64,000 nt of DNA from Actinostola sp. cb2023 (GCA_033675265.1 JAUJYZ010001505.1:309337-373336); one strand, 5' to 3'; counted from the stretch's first letter, positions 48,725 through 60,550 are shown. Notes: generated by a model from the letters alone, not told the origin. A program made the numbers and translations.

Positions 48725-49027
48725 TACACCTAATTGCAGAAAGGTTGTCCACCTCGGAAAAGCACATTTACACATTTGCACATTTACACATTTGCACATT
48801 TGCACATTCGCAACATCACGTGTATATTTGTTTTGCGCAAGTGGAACCCAGAGTCAATAGATTCAGTAGAAGTATACTGCCATAAGAATGCCGCGGTCTT
48901 ATACAGAACATTTCAGGTGGATAGTTGTATTTCAGCGCTTGTAAAAGTGCAAATGTGTAAATGTGCAAATGTGTAAATGTGTAAATGTGCTTTTCCGAGG
49001 TGGACAACCTTTCTGCAATTAGGTGTA
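48725..49027. mobile_element. TA-flanked MITE, family 2
   Basis: Terminal inverted repeats of about 60 bp: TACACCTAATTGCAGAAAGG ... at the left and its reverse complement at the right, continuing through TTGTCCACCTCGGAAAAGCA. Inner arms are CATTTACACATTTGC repeats. TA borders both ends. About 300 bp, non-coding. Confidence 0.85.
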
Positions 49028-49985
49028 TATACCAACTGAACAGTGAAACCTGAATCAATATTTTTGGTTTATCATGATCTCAATTTTATTAATTTTAGGA
49101 GTTAAAACTCCTTACAACCGTGTCATGGAGTAGAAATCATGTCGATTTAATTTCAGATAGCTACATTTTAATCACCTTAGGCCTAGTTCAAACGCAGTGC
49201 TAATCATGAGCCGTTCTCATTTCAAACAATAGATAATGAGGCGGCTTCTTTTGAATGAGTTTTTGCCGGGAAAGTACGGTGTTTGAAATAGGCCTTTATA
49301 CTAAAGATTAATCTTCTTTTTTAACTCAACTGTAAATTTCATCAGTTGGTTGTCCTTTTGTCGCATCCGCTTACTAACACTGCCAGTTCTCTAGATATCA
49401 CTTTTGTTAAAATGATAACTTTCACGCACGCCGGTTGCTATGGTTTCCAGCAATGGAATATCTAGACTTCAGTCAGTTGGACATTTTGTGTTAATTAAAA
49501 TTGCATTAGATGCATTGAAGTCTATCCTTACAGACCTTTGTAACGACTTGGTACCGTCCCGCTAATTCCCCAAAGCTCACTATAGTTGTTTCAACTTTAT
49601 CTATAGCAACTCAACATACATAGCAACTCAACATATAATTCATACATGACGGTTTACCAATCGTCCCTCCAGACATAAGGGAACACGAGTTCTGTCGAGA
49701 GAAAACGATCATCGAGGACATCGGGCATGCATTACCTAGTAACTAATGTGAACATGTTTTCATAAGTCGGGAAGAATCTGATACAATCCGTGGAAACACC
49801 ACAATTTCCGATCGTCTGCGATGTTTCCCACCGCATACATGTATGGGCAAAGTTTAGAATATGATTGAATCGGTTTTCTTTGTTCTCCGTAGGGTATTAT
49901 ATCCCATATTCTAAACCTCATTAATAATTCATGAGCAATTGATCCAACCAGGTTGGTTGAATCGGTCACATGCATGGATCTGTAT
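49028..49985. other. Non-coding stretch
   Basis: No gene or clear repeat; only chance open frames under 75 codons. Confidence 0.45.
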
Positions 49986-49989
49986 ACCC

Positions 49990-50082
49990 CAATACAGACA
50001 CTGATGAATAAAACATCAATGCTGTATCAGTGATACAGACCTAATGAATAAAACATTAAAGCACTAATGTTTTATTCATCAG
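49990..50082. repeat. Small hairpin cluster
   Basis: GATGAATAAAACATCAATG and a 16-bp perfect hairpin AATGAATAAAACATTA / TAATGTTTTATTCATT-like (50043-50080) occur in tandem. Confidence 0.6.
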
Positions 50083-50367
50083 TATCCACAGGTCATGCAA
50101 AGGTCTCATTTACTCGTATCATTGACCTTTGCATAGCACCGACACCAAGTTAAGAATATCCTTACGGCTTCCTACTTACGAATACAAAATGCTCTCTCCA
50201 ATGTGGGATGAGTTTAGGTGTATCCTGCGCATGACAGTGACGTCAAAAGTACCTTTTCAAGAAAGTTCTGTAATTTTCTTGTGTTATTTGCTTAGATTTC
50301 GTGTAATACTGTTTTAAATGAAGGTAAATTGGGATGGAGGTTTAGAAGCCATTTACAGCATTCGCGT

Positions 50368-50433
50368 CCGTGTTGTATCGGAAATATAGATCCTCGCCTA
50401 CGGCTCGGATCTATATCTACCGATACAACACGG
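50368..50433. repeat. Foldback, CCGTGTTGTATCGG arms
   Basis: CCGTGTTGTATCGG at 50368 is exactly complementary to CCGATACAACACGG ending at 50433, with AATATAGATCC / GGATCTATATC inside. Confidence 0.75.
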
Positions 50434-50579
50434 CCACTCATGCAGTAAATATCACTTAAAGGCCACAAAGCACTACTAAACTACTATGAAAAAATAGAGA
50501 AATCAATAGCTGTTAAAAATAACCTGAAAATCCATTTCCACCTGACAAAATTTGGTAAACTAAAAGAAGCGATGTTAGT

Positions 50580-50735
50580 GTAATAGAGTGCAATTTAGAA
50601 AAGCTTGAAAACTAAATAACTAATTAGTACTAAATAGCACTAATGAAACAATAGAAAACAATAGAAATAGCGCGGCTATTTAGTACTATTTAAAATTAGC
50701 ACTATTTCACACTTTTCTAAATTGCACTCTATTGA
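50580..50735. mobile_element. Foldback MITE, about 155 bp
   Basis: Arms TAATAGAGTGCAATTTAGAA and reverse complement at 50711-50735, with further inner pairing (AAATAGCACTAAT / ATTTAAAATTAGCACTATT type). Confidence 0.7.
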
Positions 50736-50748
50736 TAATGTTGTATAA

Positions 50749-51034
50749 TACAGCCCTTTGCAAAAATTCTAGCACTCAAGTGATATCAATATATCAATAT
50801 ATCGGGTGCATTATGGGTAATGCTATTTTAGAGTTTTCCTACAAAATATGCATCAGATACTTACAAACAACAAACTTAAGACTAAAACGAACATTATGCT
50901 AAATATATCCACCAACTTTGCTAGTGTCAAACCACTTTAAGGGGAATTTTTGATTATTTAATTACCCATAATGCACTTGATATATTGATATACTGATATA
51001 CTTGGTCGCGACAGAATGTTTGCAAAAGGCTGTA
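50749..51034. mobile_element. TA-flanked foldback MITE, 286 bp
   Basis: The left end TACAGCCCTTTGCAAAAATT pairs with the right end AATGTTTGCAAAAGGCTGTA. Inner arms GATATCAATATATCAATATA and GTGCATTATGGGTAAT pair with ATTACCCATAATGCAC and the following TA-rich sequence. Together the arms span about 80 bp. Non-coding. Confidence 0.8.
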
Positions 51035-51202
51035 TATATAGTGAATATATAGTAATGTTGTATATAATCAGAACATATAGTATGAAAATATAGTCAAGTG
51101 TAATTATGTATCTTTGTGAAATACAGAATAAATTTATTTCATTTAAAAAAACCCTGCTCATTACGAATTCAAGGTTTATAACCGAGTTATAAACCCAGTA
51201 CA

Positions 51203-51235
51203 GTCAGGAGCCCATTACTGTAATGGGCTCCTGAC
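51203..51235. repeat. Perfect 15-bp hairpin
   Basis: GTCAGGAGCCCATTA, loop CTG, TAATGGGCTCCTGAC. The same 15-mer occurs once at about 62748 without its partner, so it is part of a dispersed sequence. It is not flanked by anything that marks it as a transcription terminator. Confidence 0.75.
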
Positions 51236-51403
51236 CCAGTTTATATCCAGATATATAAACCTCGTTCTATGCCGCTTTCCCAGTTTTCCCGCTCATCTAT
51301 ATGTGGGCATTAGACTTAGCAATTTTAGACTTTGCGAATTTTGAAGAAAAAAATATTTTGATAAATTGAATCGAGAATTGAACACAGAGGAAATGACGTC
51401 ACC

Positions 51404-51545
51404 AAATGTTAGTTAGGCTCAAACTATTCTGAATGGTTATAGACGTCTTTTTCTGTTACAAATGCTCCAAAAATGATATTTTGAGGGTGTTCCGCAGATT
51501 CCGGGAGTTCCGCCTGTTCCGCCGTTCCGCGGTCCGTCGTTCTGC
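51404..51545. repeat. Dispersed repeat arm with 9-bp CGGAAC-type core (right)
   Basis: Inverted partner of 48262-48446, lacking the extra segment of about 50 bp found there. Confidence 0.75.
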
Positions 51546-51569
51546 ACTTTACTAACACCCTATTTTTAG

Positions 51570-52370
51570 CATATTTTTACAGTCTCAAATAATAAATTGT
51601 TATCATGATATGTCTAAAACTCCCCTAACTGACACTTCTCTCGTGTTCTGATCAGTCCCCGCGTGCTATAAATCTGCACATAGCACGCGTGCTCGTTTTC
51701 TATTTCTTCATTACGTTTACTTATTAACTTAAAAACACTCATTGAACAGTGGCGTACACACATTACATCAAGCATTAATATTTGTTGCGATAATCATGCA
51801 TTTCACGTGATCCGTGCATAATGTGTTCATTACCTACGGGTCCTACGGCAAGATACATAGAAAGTCGAAATTATTGCTCGATATTCGTAAATTTCATGTT
51901 CTAAGATGGGAGCCTCGTTGAAGTTGTCTTTCATTGCGTTTTTTAGTTTTATTAAAACTCGAGATTTGTTCGGAGCATAGAATAATTTTAAAGCATGGCT
52001 AAAACTGTGGGTTTTCCCTGTGCCCTGTGTCACGTATTACAGTGCGACTACACTAACCAAGGCCAACCAAACAAATTTTGAATCAAATTTTCTAATCACA
52101 TTTATAACGCTGAATAACAGTATGATGTCGAATTCCGTACAATTTAAACTGTTTCTTGTTCACTCTTGATCATATACATACACATTTAAAGTAAAATATA
52201 TGCTTTTAAAGCGAAAATTTGAAAATTTGTGCAGATTCTATTGTATAAATACTCAATTGTGATTGGATAATTTGTATGAAAAATTTGTTTGGGTGGCCTT
52301 GGTTGGTGTAGTCACACTGTAAAGGCTACGCATCTCACCTTCATATAGTATAGTTGATATATATTAATTT
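51570..52370. other. Non-coding stretch
   Basis: No gene. A short hairpin (GCGTGCTAT ... ATAGCACGC) lies at about 51661-51690. AACCAAGGCCAACCAAACAAATTTT near 52055 and its inverted counterpart AAAATTTGTTTGGGTGGCCTTGGTTG near 52280 bound a segment of about 280 bp flanked by GTGCGACTACACT / AGTGTGACTAC, probably another foldback element (about 52040-52320). Confidence 0.5.
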
Positions 52371-52374
52371 CAGT

Positions 52375-52575
52375 TCACGAAGTAAATTTCAACGAATTCA
52401 CGAAAAGTTTTGTCGAAGAACGAATAAACCCTGGGATCCAGGGTCGGACTAGGACGAACCATAACTCGAACTATAACTCGAACCGTAACTCGAACTCGAA
52501 CTCGAACTCGAACTCGAACTCGAACTCGAACTCGAACTCGAACTCGAACTCGAACTCGATTCCAAACTCGATCAT
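52375..52575. repeat. (CGAACT)n hexanucleotide tract with conserved flanks
   Basis: About twelve CGAACT units at 52484-52558, bordered by AGTAAATTTCAACGAATTC on the left and TTCCAAACTCGAT on the right. It is the inverted, expanded counterpart of 47494-47580. The 107-codon minus-strand frame across it is an artefact of the hexanucleotide. Confidence 0.8.
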
Positions 52576-53405
52576 TCATCACTCCCGGATAAGTGGTGGT
52601 ACTTGACTGCAGCATATGGGTATTTTGTCTGCGCATGCGCCAACACAGCATTGACCAGTGACGTCTGAACCATTTTACAGCTCGATAGCTCATTTTAAGG
52701 ATATTTTGTAGGAGATCTACGCGTTTCTAAAGTTTAAACGTCATGAAAATTTACTCATTTTTAAAGACGATAAACACTTCTTCCCCTGGGTATATCTTTG
52801 GCTGCTGTTATTTCTTTTGATGGCGAGATATTTTACATTGAAATGCGACTGTGGTGTTTGGAGTTGGATGTTCAGCGTTAATTATTTCTACAATCAAGTA
52901 TTCTACAGCACTGGATTAACGCTTGGTAATTGTGATGAAAGTAAACTTTTAGAATTTTAATGAAATGGTCTTTCAAGTGGAAGCGATTTCGAACTATGGC
53001 CCGGCCCGGTGAATATGTAGAAGTATTCAATTTAGGTCGAACTTTAACGAGATATTTCTTGAAATTTTTACCGACCCCCAAGTTGGAGATAATTATCACA
53101 GCATTCATTCCTCTATATAATTTCAGTTTTTATAGAGAATGGGGCTTCAAAAAATGTATAGCTGTCAGATTTAATAGATTCTTCTCACCCTATACTCGGT
53201 GTAATGGCGGAATTGATGTTTTGTGTTACTTCTCGAAGCCATGGTTTTATCATATCTTCGTCTATTTCCTTATTCTAAGTCTTTGAAAGTATAAATGAGA
53301 GAACAGACTTTGCAGAAAAATTAGTTGTTAAGAAAATTAAAACTTGTTTCCACTGTTTTGCATTGCAATAGTTTTGCTTACCATTTACGGGACTCGCGAC
53401 GAGCA
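52576..53405. other. Non-coding stretch
   Basis: No supported gene; frames of 76-108 codons on both strands near 52880-53290 lack recognisable features. TTTACCGACCCCCAAG near 53067 resembles TCTACCGACCCCCAAG in the 279-bp repeat that follows, hinting at an older copy. Confidence 0.45.
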
Positions 53406-53684
53406 GAAATGTGGACTCCAAGCATTCAAGTCAAATTATCTTTCGATTTCTACCGACCCCCAAGCTGCTTAATGTTACGGAGGCGAAGATTATTCAATAA
53501 TCATTCCATTCATCACAATAAATGACTTTCAAAAAATGCGTAGCTCCTGCTATGAATGTTCAAAGTGCATGTATACGGCGAAGACGGCAGCCATTGTCAG
53601 TTTAGCTCGTCATGTCTGGACCTCCCTCACCTTGCAATATGCAACTCATAATACATCGTAAATACTGGTTATGACAACTGCAGC
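53406..53684. repeat. 279-bp near-identical direct repeat, copy 1
   Basis: Matches 61595-61873 at all but about two positions over 279 bp, same orientation, 8,189 bp apart. It contains ACCGACCCCCAAGCTGC and a minus-strand ATGGCTGCCGTCTTCGCCG. No terminal repeats or A-tail. Confidence 0.9.
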
Positions 53685-53689
53685 TTATA

Positions 53690-53820
53690 TGAGTTGAGTT
53701 GAGTTCATTCATTATTATAGTTCTTATATGAGTTGAGTTGAGTTCATTTGATTTGCTTTTGACTTTGAGTTCATTTGATTCCCTTTTAACTTTGAGTTCA
53801 ATTGATTTGCTTTTGATGAG
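53690..53820. repeat. Degenerate TTGAGTTCATTTGATT tandem repeat
   Basis: Four or five loosely repeated units of 28-30 bp (GAGTTCATTTGATTTGCTTTT type). Confidence 0.75.
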
Positions 53821-53873
53821 TTCGTGTAAAGGCCCTTTCGAAAACGCTCAACATCTTTTAAAGTGGGCCTACA

Positions 53874-54093
53874 TAGCCTGCGTAGCAAGCGTTTCTTTTG
53901 GGGGAAATTGAAGGGCGAAAATGTTGTTTTCGATACGAAAATTCCGTTTTGGCCGCGCGAAACTTTTTGCACTCGTCTTAGGTTTCGCGCGGCCAAAACT
54001 GAAACACAGCTATCCCAAAACAACTTTTTCGTATCAAAAACAACTTTTTCGCCTTTTAATTTCCACCAAAAGAAACGCTTGCTACGCAGGCTA
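53874..54093. mobile_element. MULE-like foldback MITE with 9-bp target duplication
   Basis: The ends are TAGCCTGCGTAGCAAGCGTT and its reverse complement; inner arms include GGCCGCGCGAAAC and its partner. A perfect 9-bp duplication GGGCCTACA flanks the element at 53865-53873 and 54094-54102, the length typical of Mutator-like elements. A lone end-like palindrome (AGCCTGCCTACGCAGGCT) remains at about 57420. Confidence 0.85.
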
Positions 54094-54102
54094 GGGCCTA
54101 CA

Positions 54103-54920
54103 CGAATCGGCGTATGCGTTTGTATGTGAGAGCGTATTTAAGAGGAACTGATGGATGGCTTGCCTTGGATACAGCATAATTTCTCTTCTGCACAGGTTAA
54201 CTGCTTCTTTCACTTCTAGTCGTCGAATACGATGACTTAGCACTATCTCAGTATCTGCCCTGAGCGAGCTCCCTGAGCGAACAATGCTTCGGATTAAGTT
54301 CGATATACGCTCGGAAACTATTTCACACGTTTGAGCGACCGTTTGAGCGATGCTTGAGCGAATCATACTTTCGGATTTAGTTCGATAGGCGTTCGGAAAC
54401 TATTCTATCCGTTTTTGGCGACCATGAATATGCAACCTCAAGTGACCTCAAGTACGTTTAAAGACGTACCATATACGTACCAGAGTCGAAGAGTCGGAGA
54501 TCTTTATCGATGTTCACCGACACAAATAGTCTCCCTCGTCACGCAACTGTCATTGTCATAATGCCCGACTATACGCTCATTGAGCGTCTTCTTCTGTCAG
54601 TAGATCCCTAAAATCTAAGGACGTTTTGACTTCGATTGTATTTTTGCCGTTTACTGACCTGTTTTGAGCGTGGAAATTCTGTTTTAAATAGCGCTACGCG
54701 GCGGTTCTAAAATTAGGTCGCGTAATAAATGTATGACTCAGACAAGGATCATACAACTGTCATCGTACTGAAAAGAACACGGATTTTCGAACATTGACCT
54801 TGCAGCTCGCCTTCACTTTGATGTAGTTTTGAAGTACGATTTTTACGATTCCTTTTCCTTCTGAATTTTTCAAACGTGGAATAAAATAAACATCCATCGT
54901 GAGTTATTGAAAATAACTCG
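54103..54920. other. Non-coding stretch with a short tandem duplication
   Basis: Two related segments of about 80 bp at 54285-54420 (CTTCGGATTAAGTTCGATAT ... and TTTCGGATTTAGTTCGATAG ...). Otherwise no gene is seen. Confidence 0.5.
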
Positions 54921-54924
54921 ACTG

Positions 54925-55190
54925 GCTCGACTGTTTGCATGACTTCTGTACATATAGCTTTCTGTCAATAGATGTAGTTATACATCGCTGGTCGTGAGTT
55001 TAATTATAAATACTCAAGGACATAACTGTACACGTACTATTACAATTAGCAACAAACATGAACGAGGTCATGATAGTTTTTGAGTTCATTTCATTTGCTT
55101 TTCAGTCTCGACTGTTTGCATGACTTCTGTACATATAGCTTTCTGTCAATAGATGTAGTTACATCGCTGGACGTGAGTTTAATTATAACA
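54925..55190. repeat. Direct duplication of about 80 bp
   Basis: TCGACTGTTTGCATGACTTC ... GTGAGTTTAATTATAA at 54927-55010 is repeated at 55109-55188 with two small changes. Confidence 0.8.
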
Positions 55191-56390
55191 AGATGATTTG
55201 TTCTCTCTCGATCCAGCACGAGCTTCTAGTCCTTCTACCACTTCTAGTCCGCGTCGAACGATGAACTAGTATCCTGACTTTTAATAGCTTGAAGATCTAC
55301 AGCTGCTTTCAAAACTAAGATTCAAGTCTACTTGAGTCCTGTGTGTGGTTTGTTTTCCCTTATCTGCTGAGAAATCTTGAAACTCGATACGATCAAATAC
55401 ATCGCATTCTTTCTTCATTCTTCGCATTTTTTCTTCATTCCGTGACCATGAAAAAAACAACAACAAGAAAGCCCATTTTATAACTCGGGCTTCCTTCGGA
55501 AGGGCCCGAGTAATTACGGTATGTCGTGCCTTACTGCCTGTAACACGGCTTTGAAAATAAAGGCGATATTTGATATACCCCATACGCCTCCATGGATAAC
55601 GACAGGAAGCCCAAGCTGTGGTTTTGTGGAGAATATCGTAAAAATATTTTCTCCTGTAAATACTGTAATAAAAGACTTGAAACTGTGGTAGTGTCTTGTG
55701 GTCTTTATTTACTATCCCTATGCTCACCGACCCATATATACATATAGTCTCCCTCGTCACACAACCGTCAGTCATTGTCAGGTCCCTCCTCACGCAACTG
55801 ACATTGTCCTTGTCATAATTGCTCACCATGACAACCACTTGTCTTGCGTAAGGAGCATAATTATTGAAGCATGCGGCGGCCAATTTGAACTTGAGGTACT
55901 TTTGAAACCATGAAGGAGTCGGAAGATAAACCCGCGTCGCGATATGTCTTTTACTGATCTGACAATCTTGAAATTAATCACACAGGACCACCAATATGTC
56001 TTCTTTCTTTTCCCACTGGTCGAACACTAAATAGTTTATTTACGATGGGATTCGTCTTTATGAGACGACCTGTATAAATTACCACAGTAAAACAAGCCAC
56101 AATTACCAATGTTCAGGGTGTTCGCGATATTACTTTCAAGCGATTATTTGGGATAATTCACACAGTAAATTGTAGATCAACCCTTCAAGTACTAATTTCC
56201 ACTGGTCGAATACAGAAAGCCAAAAGTTTTGAGTCCAAAAAATGATCAAATTTACAACCATTATTGAAATTTTGGACAATTTCTTTGTTTCAATCACTTG
56301 TATTCAATTAGAGATTTGAATTTGCCGGGCAAACTCGAACAATAAGTTTCCGGATGTGACGCGCCATTCTGCCCGATCGGAAGACATCAG
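55191..56390. other. Non-coding stretch
   Basis: A 200-codon minus-strand frame at 55281-55883 has no recognisable domain, signal or splice context and is probably chance. A hairpin CTCGGGCTTCCTTCGGAAGG...CCCGAG lies at 55485-55511. Confidence 0.45.
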
Positions 56391-56393
56391 TCC

Positions 56394-56617
56394 ATAGGCG
56401 ATAGGCTATAGGTCGTTCCAAGACCGAATTGCAGTATGGTAACAGCTTGAATGTCGTGGATGCCAGAGAAAATTCGTTCAAAATTTGTCTTGGAATGATT
56501 GAATTCAAATAGTTACGATCATACAGCTTTTCATACAGGAAGTGCTATCTTTGGCTATTCAAGCTATTACCATAATGCAGTTCGGTCTTGGAACGACGTA
56601 TAACCTATTGCCTATGC
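56394..56617. repeat. Foldback with about 60-bp arms
   Basis: CATAGGCGATAGGCTATAGG ... GCAGTATGGTAACAGCTTG at 56394-56453 pairs with 56559-56617 at about 90% identity, loop about 105 bp. Confidence 0.8.
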
Positions 56618-56625
56618 ATCAATCA

Positions 56626-56668
56626 CCCCCCCCCCCCCCCCCCCCTTCCCCCCCCCCCCCCCCCCCCC
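56626..56668. repeat. Poly-C tract
   Basis: Runs of about 20 C residues on either side of a TT, followed by GGG. On the minus strand this is a long poly-G tract able to form quadruplexes. Further G-rich sequence (GGGGGTGGGGGGCG) follows at about 56738. Confidence 0.9.
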
Positions 56669-56689
56669 GGGCATACCCCAGAGATTTGT

Positions 56690-58019
56690 AAGGACCTGTG
56701 TCCCAGGGGCGGGGATTTTGTACAACAACGTGTTGCCCCGGGGGTGGGGGGCGTTGATAACTTGACTGAGCGTATACATGTCAAACTTATGCTATACAAA
56801 AGATCATTGTTTCACATATGCAGATGAGGCGAGTCTTGTTACGGCGAAAAAACAGCATGATTTTGATACATTTTTGCTTTTTACTGCATTGTTAAAATAA
56901 AAACCAAAAACCTACCAGCAGAATATAAAAGACGAATATGTAAGGAATGAATAAGCTGGCAATTCAAGCAGAAATAAATATGTTTGACCGCGGCATTTTC
57001 CGTTTCTTCAAAATCGATCGAACTGAAATCTCTGAAGAGATATAGGAGAGCGTGACATACGCTGCACACAAAATCCCTCTGAATCGCTTGGGAATTGTGT
57101 ATGCAATCAAAAACCTACCGCCAGATTCTAATGCTCTGTAATGTTATGACCCGAGATAAGATAATGACAGCCGGAATGACAGTTGTAGCTTTTGTCACTT
57201 TAGAGTTGGTACCTTTTAGGGGGTAAAAATTATGTGTTGCCACCACCACATAAATTGTGTGATAATTGTGCTATGTTGCTCATGTGATGATTTTTGCATC
57301 ATAATATCAGATGATAATTCTGACTCAAGACACTCATGGTTGCTTATATACCTTAGGAACAAATAAGATCTGACCTTTTGGAACTAAGGTAGTTTAATTG
57401 AACCACCCTTTTTCCTAGAGCCTGCCTACGCAGGCTATAACCGGATATACCCCTAGTGTAATCAGTCTTAATTGACCCAGTAGTGGAGATTTGATGTTCT
57501 GAACTCTCTGACAGATGTTGATCGAAACATAAATTTCTATTTTTTGCACCATGCAGCCATGCTTCACAGATCTGGGAGGTTGTAAATAGATACTTTTACA
57601 GTTGTAAATGTTGTTACTACTTTAACCACCACTGGTACACACCCTACAGTTAATTACATATATAATTTATGCACTTTCTTTTAATATTTGCTAATATAGT
57701 AAACAGTGACATTCATTTAGCTTACATTGTTTGTTTTCATTTCCTGTAATATGTGTGCAGAACCAAATAAAAACTCTAAAAAAATATGATTTATATTTTT
57801 TTTTAATGCCAAAACTTACAATGTACTTGTAAGGTACCGTAATACCAAGCTAATGCTTTCATTAATTTATGAAATGGCTCAGGATTCTGTTGAATGTTGA
57901 GTAATAATCACTGGATTTCTTGTAACACTCTTGCTTTTCTTGCAGCCATGTATGTAATACTATTTTTAAATAGTATTTCTTGTACATTATATAATTTATT
58001 TATTTATTTTTGTAATTAG
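56690..58019. other. Non-coding stretch
   Basis: No gene. The palindrome near 57420 is a relic of the MULE-like MITE family. Confidence 0.5.
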
Positions 58020-58462
58020 TAATGGTAATAGAACTGAGTGGAGTGCAATTTGGTCTGAAATCATACGAGTGATTACAAAATTGCACGACCGCGTAGCGGG
58101 AGTGCAATTTGTTATCACGAGTATGATTTCAGACCAAAATTGCACGACACGAAGTTCAATTACCTATTAATCATATTCATTTTGAAATCTTTTCAAATAC
58201 ACTCGTTATATTTAGGTGGTAAGTTGCAATAATAAGAATAATTTTGATGCCTAAAATACAACTCTTTCATTCTAAATTACGAATTACTTTTTATGAAGAA
58301 TCGTTTGAATTTAATAAAATTAGAGTTTCTGTGCGAAAATATTAAAAAAAAAAAATTGGTGCAATTAATGATCCAAAATAGTGCAATTAATGATTTAATC
58401 GCACCATTTTTAGCCAATCAGATTGCAGGATTTACTAGTGATTTCAAAATGAATATGATTAG
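58020..58462. mobile_element. 443-bp composite foldback element, copy 2
   Basis: Reverse complement of 10689-11131, same length, with a few substitutions. Both constituent palindromes are present. Confidence 0.8.
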
Positions 58463-58570
58463 TTATAGTTATTGTAATGCGCACTTGATCATTTTATGAA
58501 AAGTGCGCAATATAAATTAATAAATTATAATTATAATTATATACTTATATAATTATTGATATCCTGTAGC

Positions 58571-58690
58571 TTGACATATGGGCCCGGTTGTTCGAAAGCG
58601 TGTTAACGCTAACCCAGGGATAAATTCGCTAACCTAGTGTTAATTCTTAATATTTTACCCTAGGTTAGCTATTTTAACCCTGGGTCCTGT
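58571..58690. repeat. MITE-like palindromic segment
   Basis: GGGCCCGGTTGTTCGAAAGC, then AACGCTAACCCAGGGATAAA pairs with TTTTAACCCTGGGTCCTG and AACCTAGTGTTAA with TACCCTAGGTTAGC. Probably a foldback element; ends not fixed. Confidence 0.5.
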
Positions 58691-60540
58691 TCATCAATTT
58701 AATTCAATACTCCAAGAGGGCATAAGGGACAGAGCCGAGGGAGTCTCGCTGTATTGCCCTTGGGATATCTTAATTTCACTAAATCTATTTTTAGAAACAC
58801 CAAAAGTGGTGGATGCCAATGGAAACATACTTCCGGTACACATAGACTCTATCAGAGAAGATGTGTAATATTTGACATTATTTTCTGTGTTATTTAATTC
58901 AACTTTTTAATTATCATAACTATCCTCAGAGAAGACCAACTACATGTACATGTATAATCATCCAGGCTTAGATTGATCGTCAGAGGTAGCATCCCAAGGA
59001 ACATTAGGTTATTTGTCAGTTTGTCTTGCATCTTTTCATCCATTGTTCCATTCTCACATGTCAATGTTTAGTGTGTCTAACATGCTCTTTGGCAGATTAG
59101 GGAATGATGGATGTGATATAATTATTGTCTCAAAATATTTCACCAACCATTATGTGACTGCAAGTGCAGTAACTGAATAATAAATAATAAATCTGTATAA
59201 ATTATGAAATCTACAAATAGACTGTTGTAGATTTCATAATTTATTCAGATTTATTCTACATTGTAGATTCCAACTTTTGACAATAATAATATTATTGTTG
59301 TAGTTTCAAATACTCCAGTTTTGCATTGTTTAGAGATGACCGCTGTCCTTGACAAAAGACGCATTTACTACAGGCTTAGCCTCGATTCAGAGAAACAGTC
59401 CGTGCAATTCAAAAATGTTTCTATTGTTTCATGTAAACATTTTTTCGTGTTCTTGTTGATATTTGATAATTTTCACTGACTCGAGGCTAACCCTGTACAA
59501 ATGCGTCTGATATCAATAAGTACAGCGGTTTCTGGGGGATCTGTGAACGCAAAAAGGGACTATTGCAAGAAATCCATTTTGACAATGTATTACTATTATT
59601 TAACCATGCAACCAGAGCCCGTATTTTCAAAGAAATTTCACTGAGAAAGCCTTTCCTAGTTGCATGGTTAGATAGTGTAGCTAAGATAAACATTTGTATT
59701 TCACTTTAATCAGAGGGAAAGGAAAGAGGGAAAGAGAGGGTCATTATGCCTAAGACTTATTTGGAGATTTTTCAATAATGTGCATGAGAGTGGCTACCCT
59801 GCACCTCTTTCCTGGTGAGTAGAAAAAACTCTGCTACATGTAGTAGGGTAGACAGTGACACAAAAGTGCAGGATTGCAGAAAGAGTATGCAAATTAAGAA
59901 AATTGAAGTATTTATTTTTTATTACATGTAGATGTTTATGACACTCTTGAATAAAACAAGAGCACACCCAGAATTGACCGTGCTATGCAAAAGCAAGTAT
60001 ATTTAGAAACTGCAGGCTGAAATTTACCCCACCCTCCCAATCAGACACTTTTCAATAAAACTTTTACAAGAACAATAGCTACACTTGTAAATTACAGAGC
60101 CTTAGAGAACACAGGCTGGCCTTGACCAAAATGTGCTTCACAGGTCCTTTCATATTTTTGCAATAAATGGTCACATGTTACAAAATTCATCTGGATGGCA
60201 AATGTTAAAAACATTTTAGAAGCCTCCAAAACACAACAAAGCATGTAATGCTCATCAGTACACTAGGTGAAGTTAAATATTTTACTTTATTGTATTTTTT
60301 GTCAAAGAATGCACGAAATATGCATGAGAGCACTTGAAATATGGGACCGTATTTTGTGTGGTTACTTCAAACTGGCTTTCCAATCAATCATGCACAATCG
60401 TGTGATGAAAATTAACCAACCAGCGTGAGAAATTCTACAGTTTTGGCTAGCGCGCGCTCGTACAGAGATTTCCAAGTTTTCACTGTAATTTGTTGTTTTT
60501 CTTTCACCAGAATAGCTAGTTTCTTTGACAAAATATATAA
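58691..60540. other. Non-coding stretch with small foldbacks
   Basis: Foldback 59186-59255 has 31-bp arms (AATAAATCTGTATAAATTAT ...). Foldback 59358-59507 has arms GACGCATTTACTACAGGCTT / AACCCTGTACAAATGCGTC. Foldback 59598-59672 has arms TAACCATGCAAC / GTTGCATGGTTA. No gene is supported. Confidence 0.6.
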
Positions 60541-60550
60541 TAAACAATTT

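Noticed and set aside
51203..51235. Rho-independent-like terminator
   Set aside because: A perfect hairpin but in eukaryotic DNA with no T-run and no adjacent gene; a dispersed repeat explains it better.
52370..52693. Arg/Val-repeat protein on the minus strand
   Set aside because: It is a translation of the (CGAACT)n hexanucleotide tract.
54091..54366. 91-codon minus-strand frame next to the MULE-like MITE
   Set aside because: It crosses a short tandem duplication and the MITE border; no recognisable domain.
55281..55883. 200-codon minus-strand frame
   Set aside because: No domain, biased composition or splice support; length is plausible by chance in this window.
56588..56827. Pro-rich 79-codon frame
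   Set aside because: Created by the poly-C tract.
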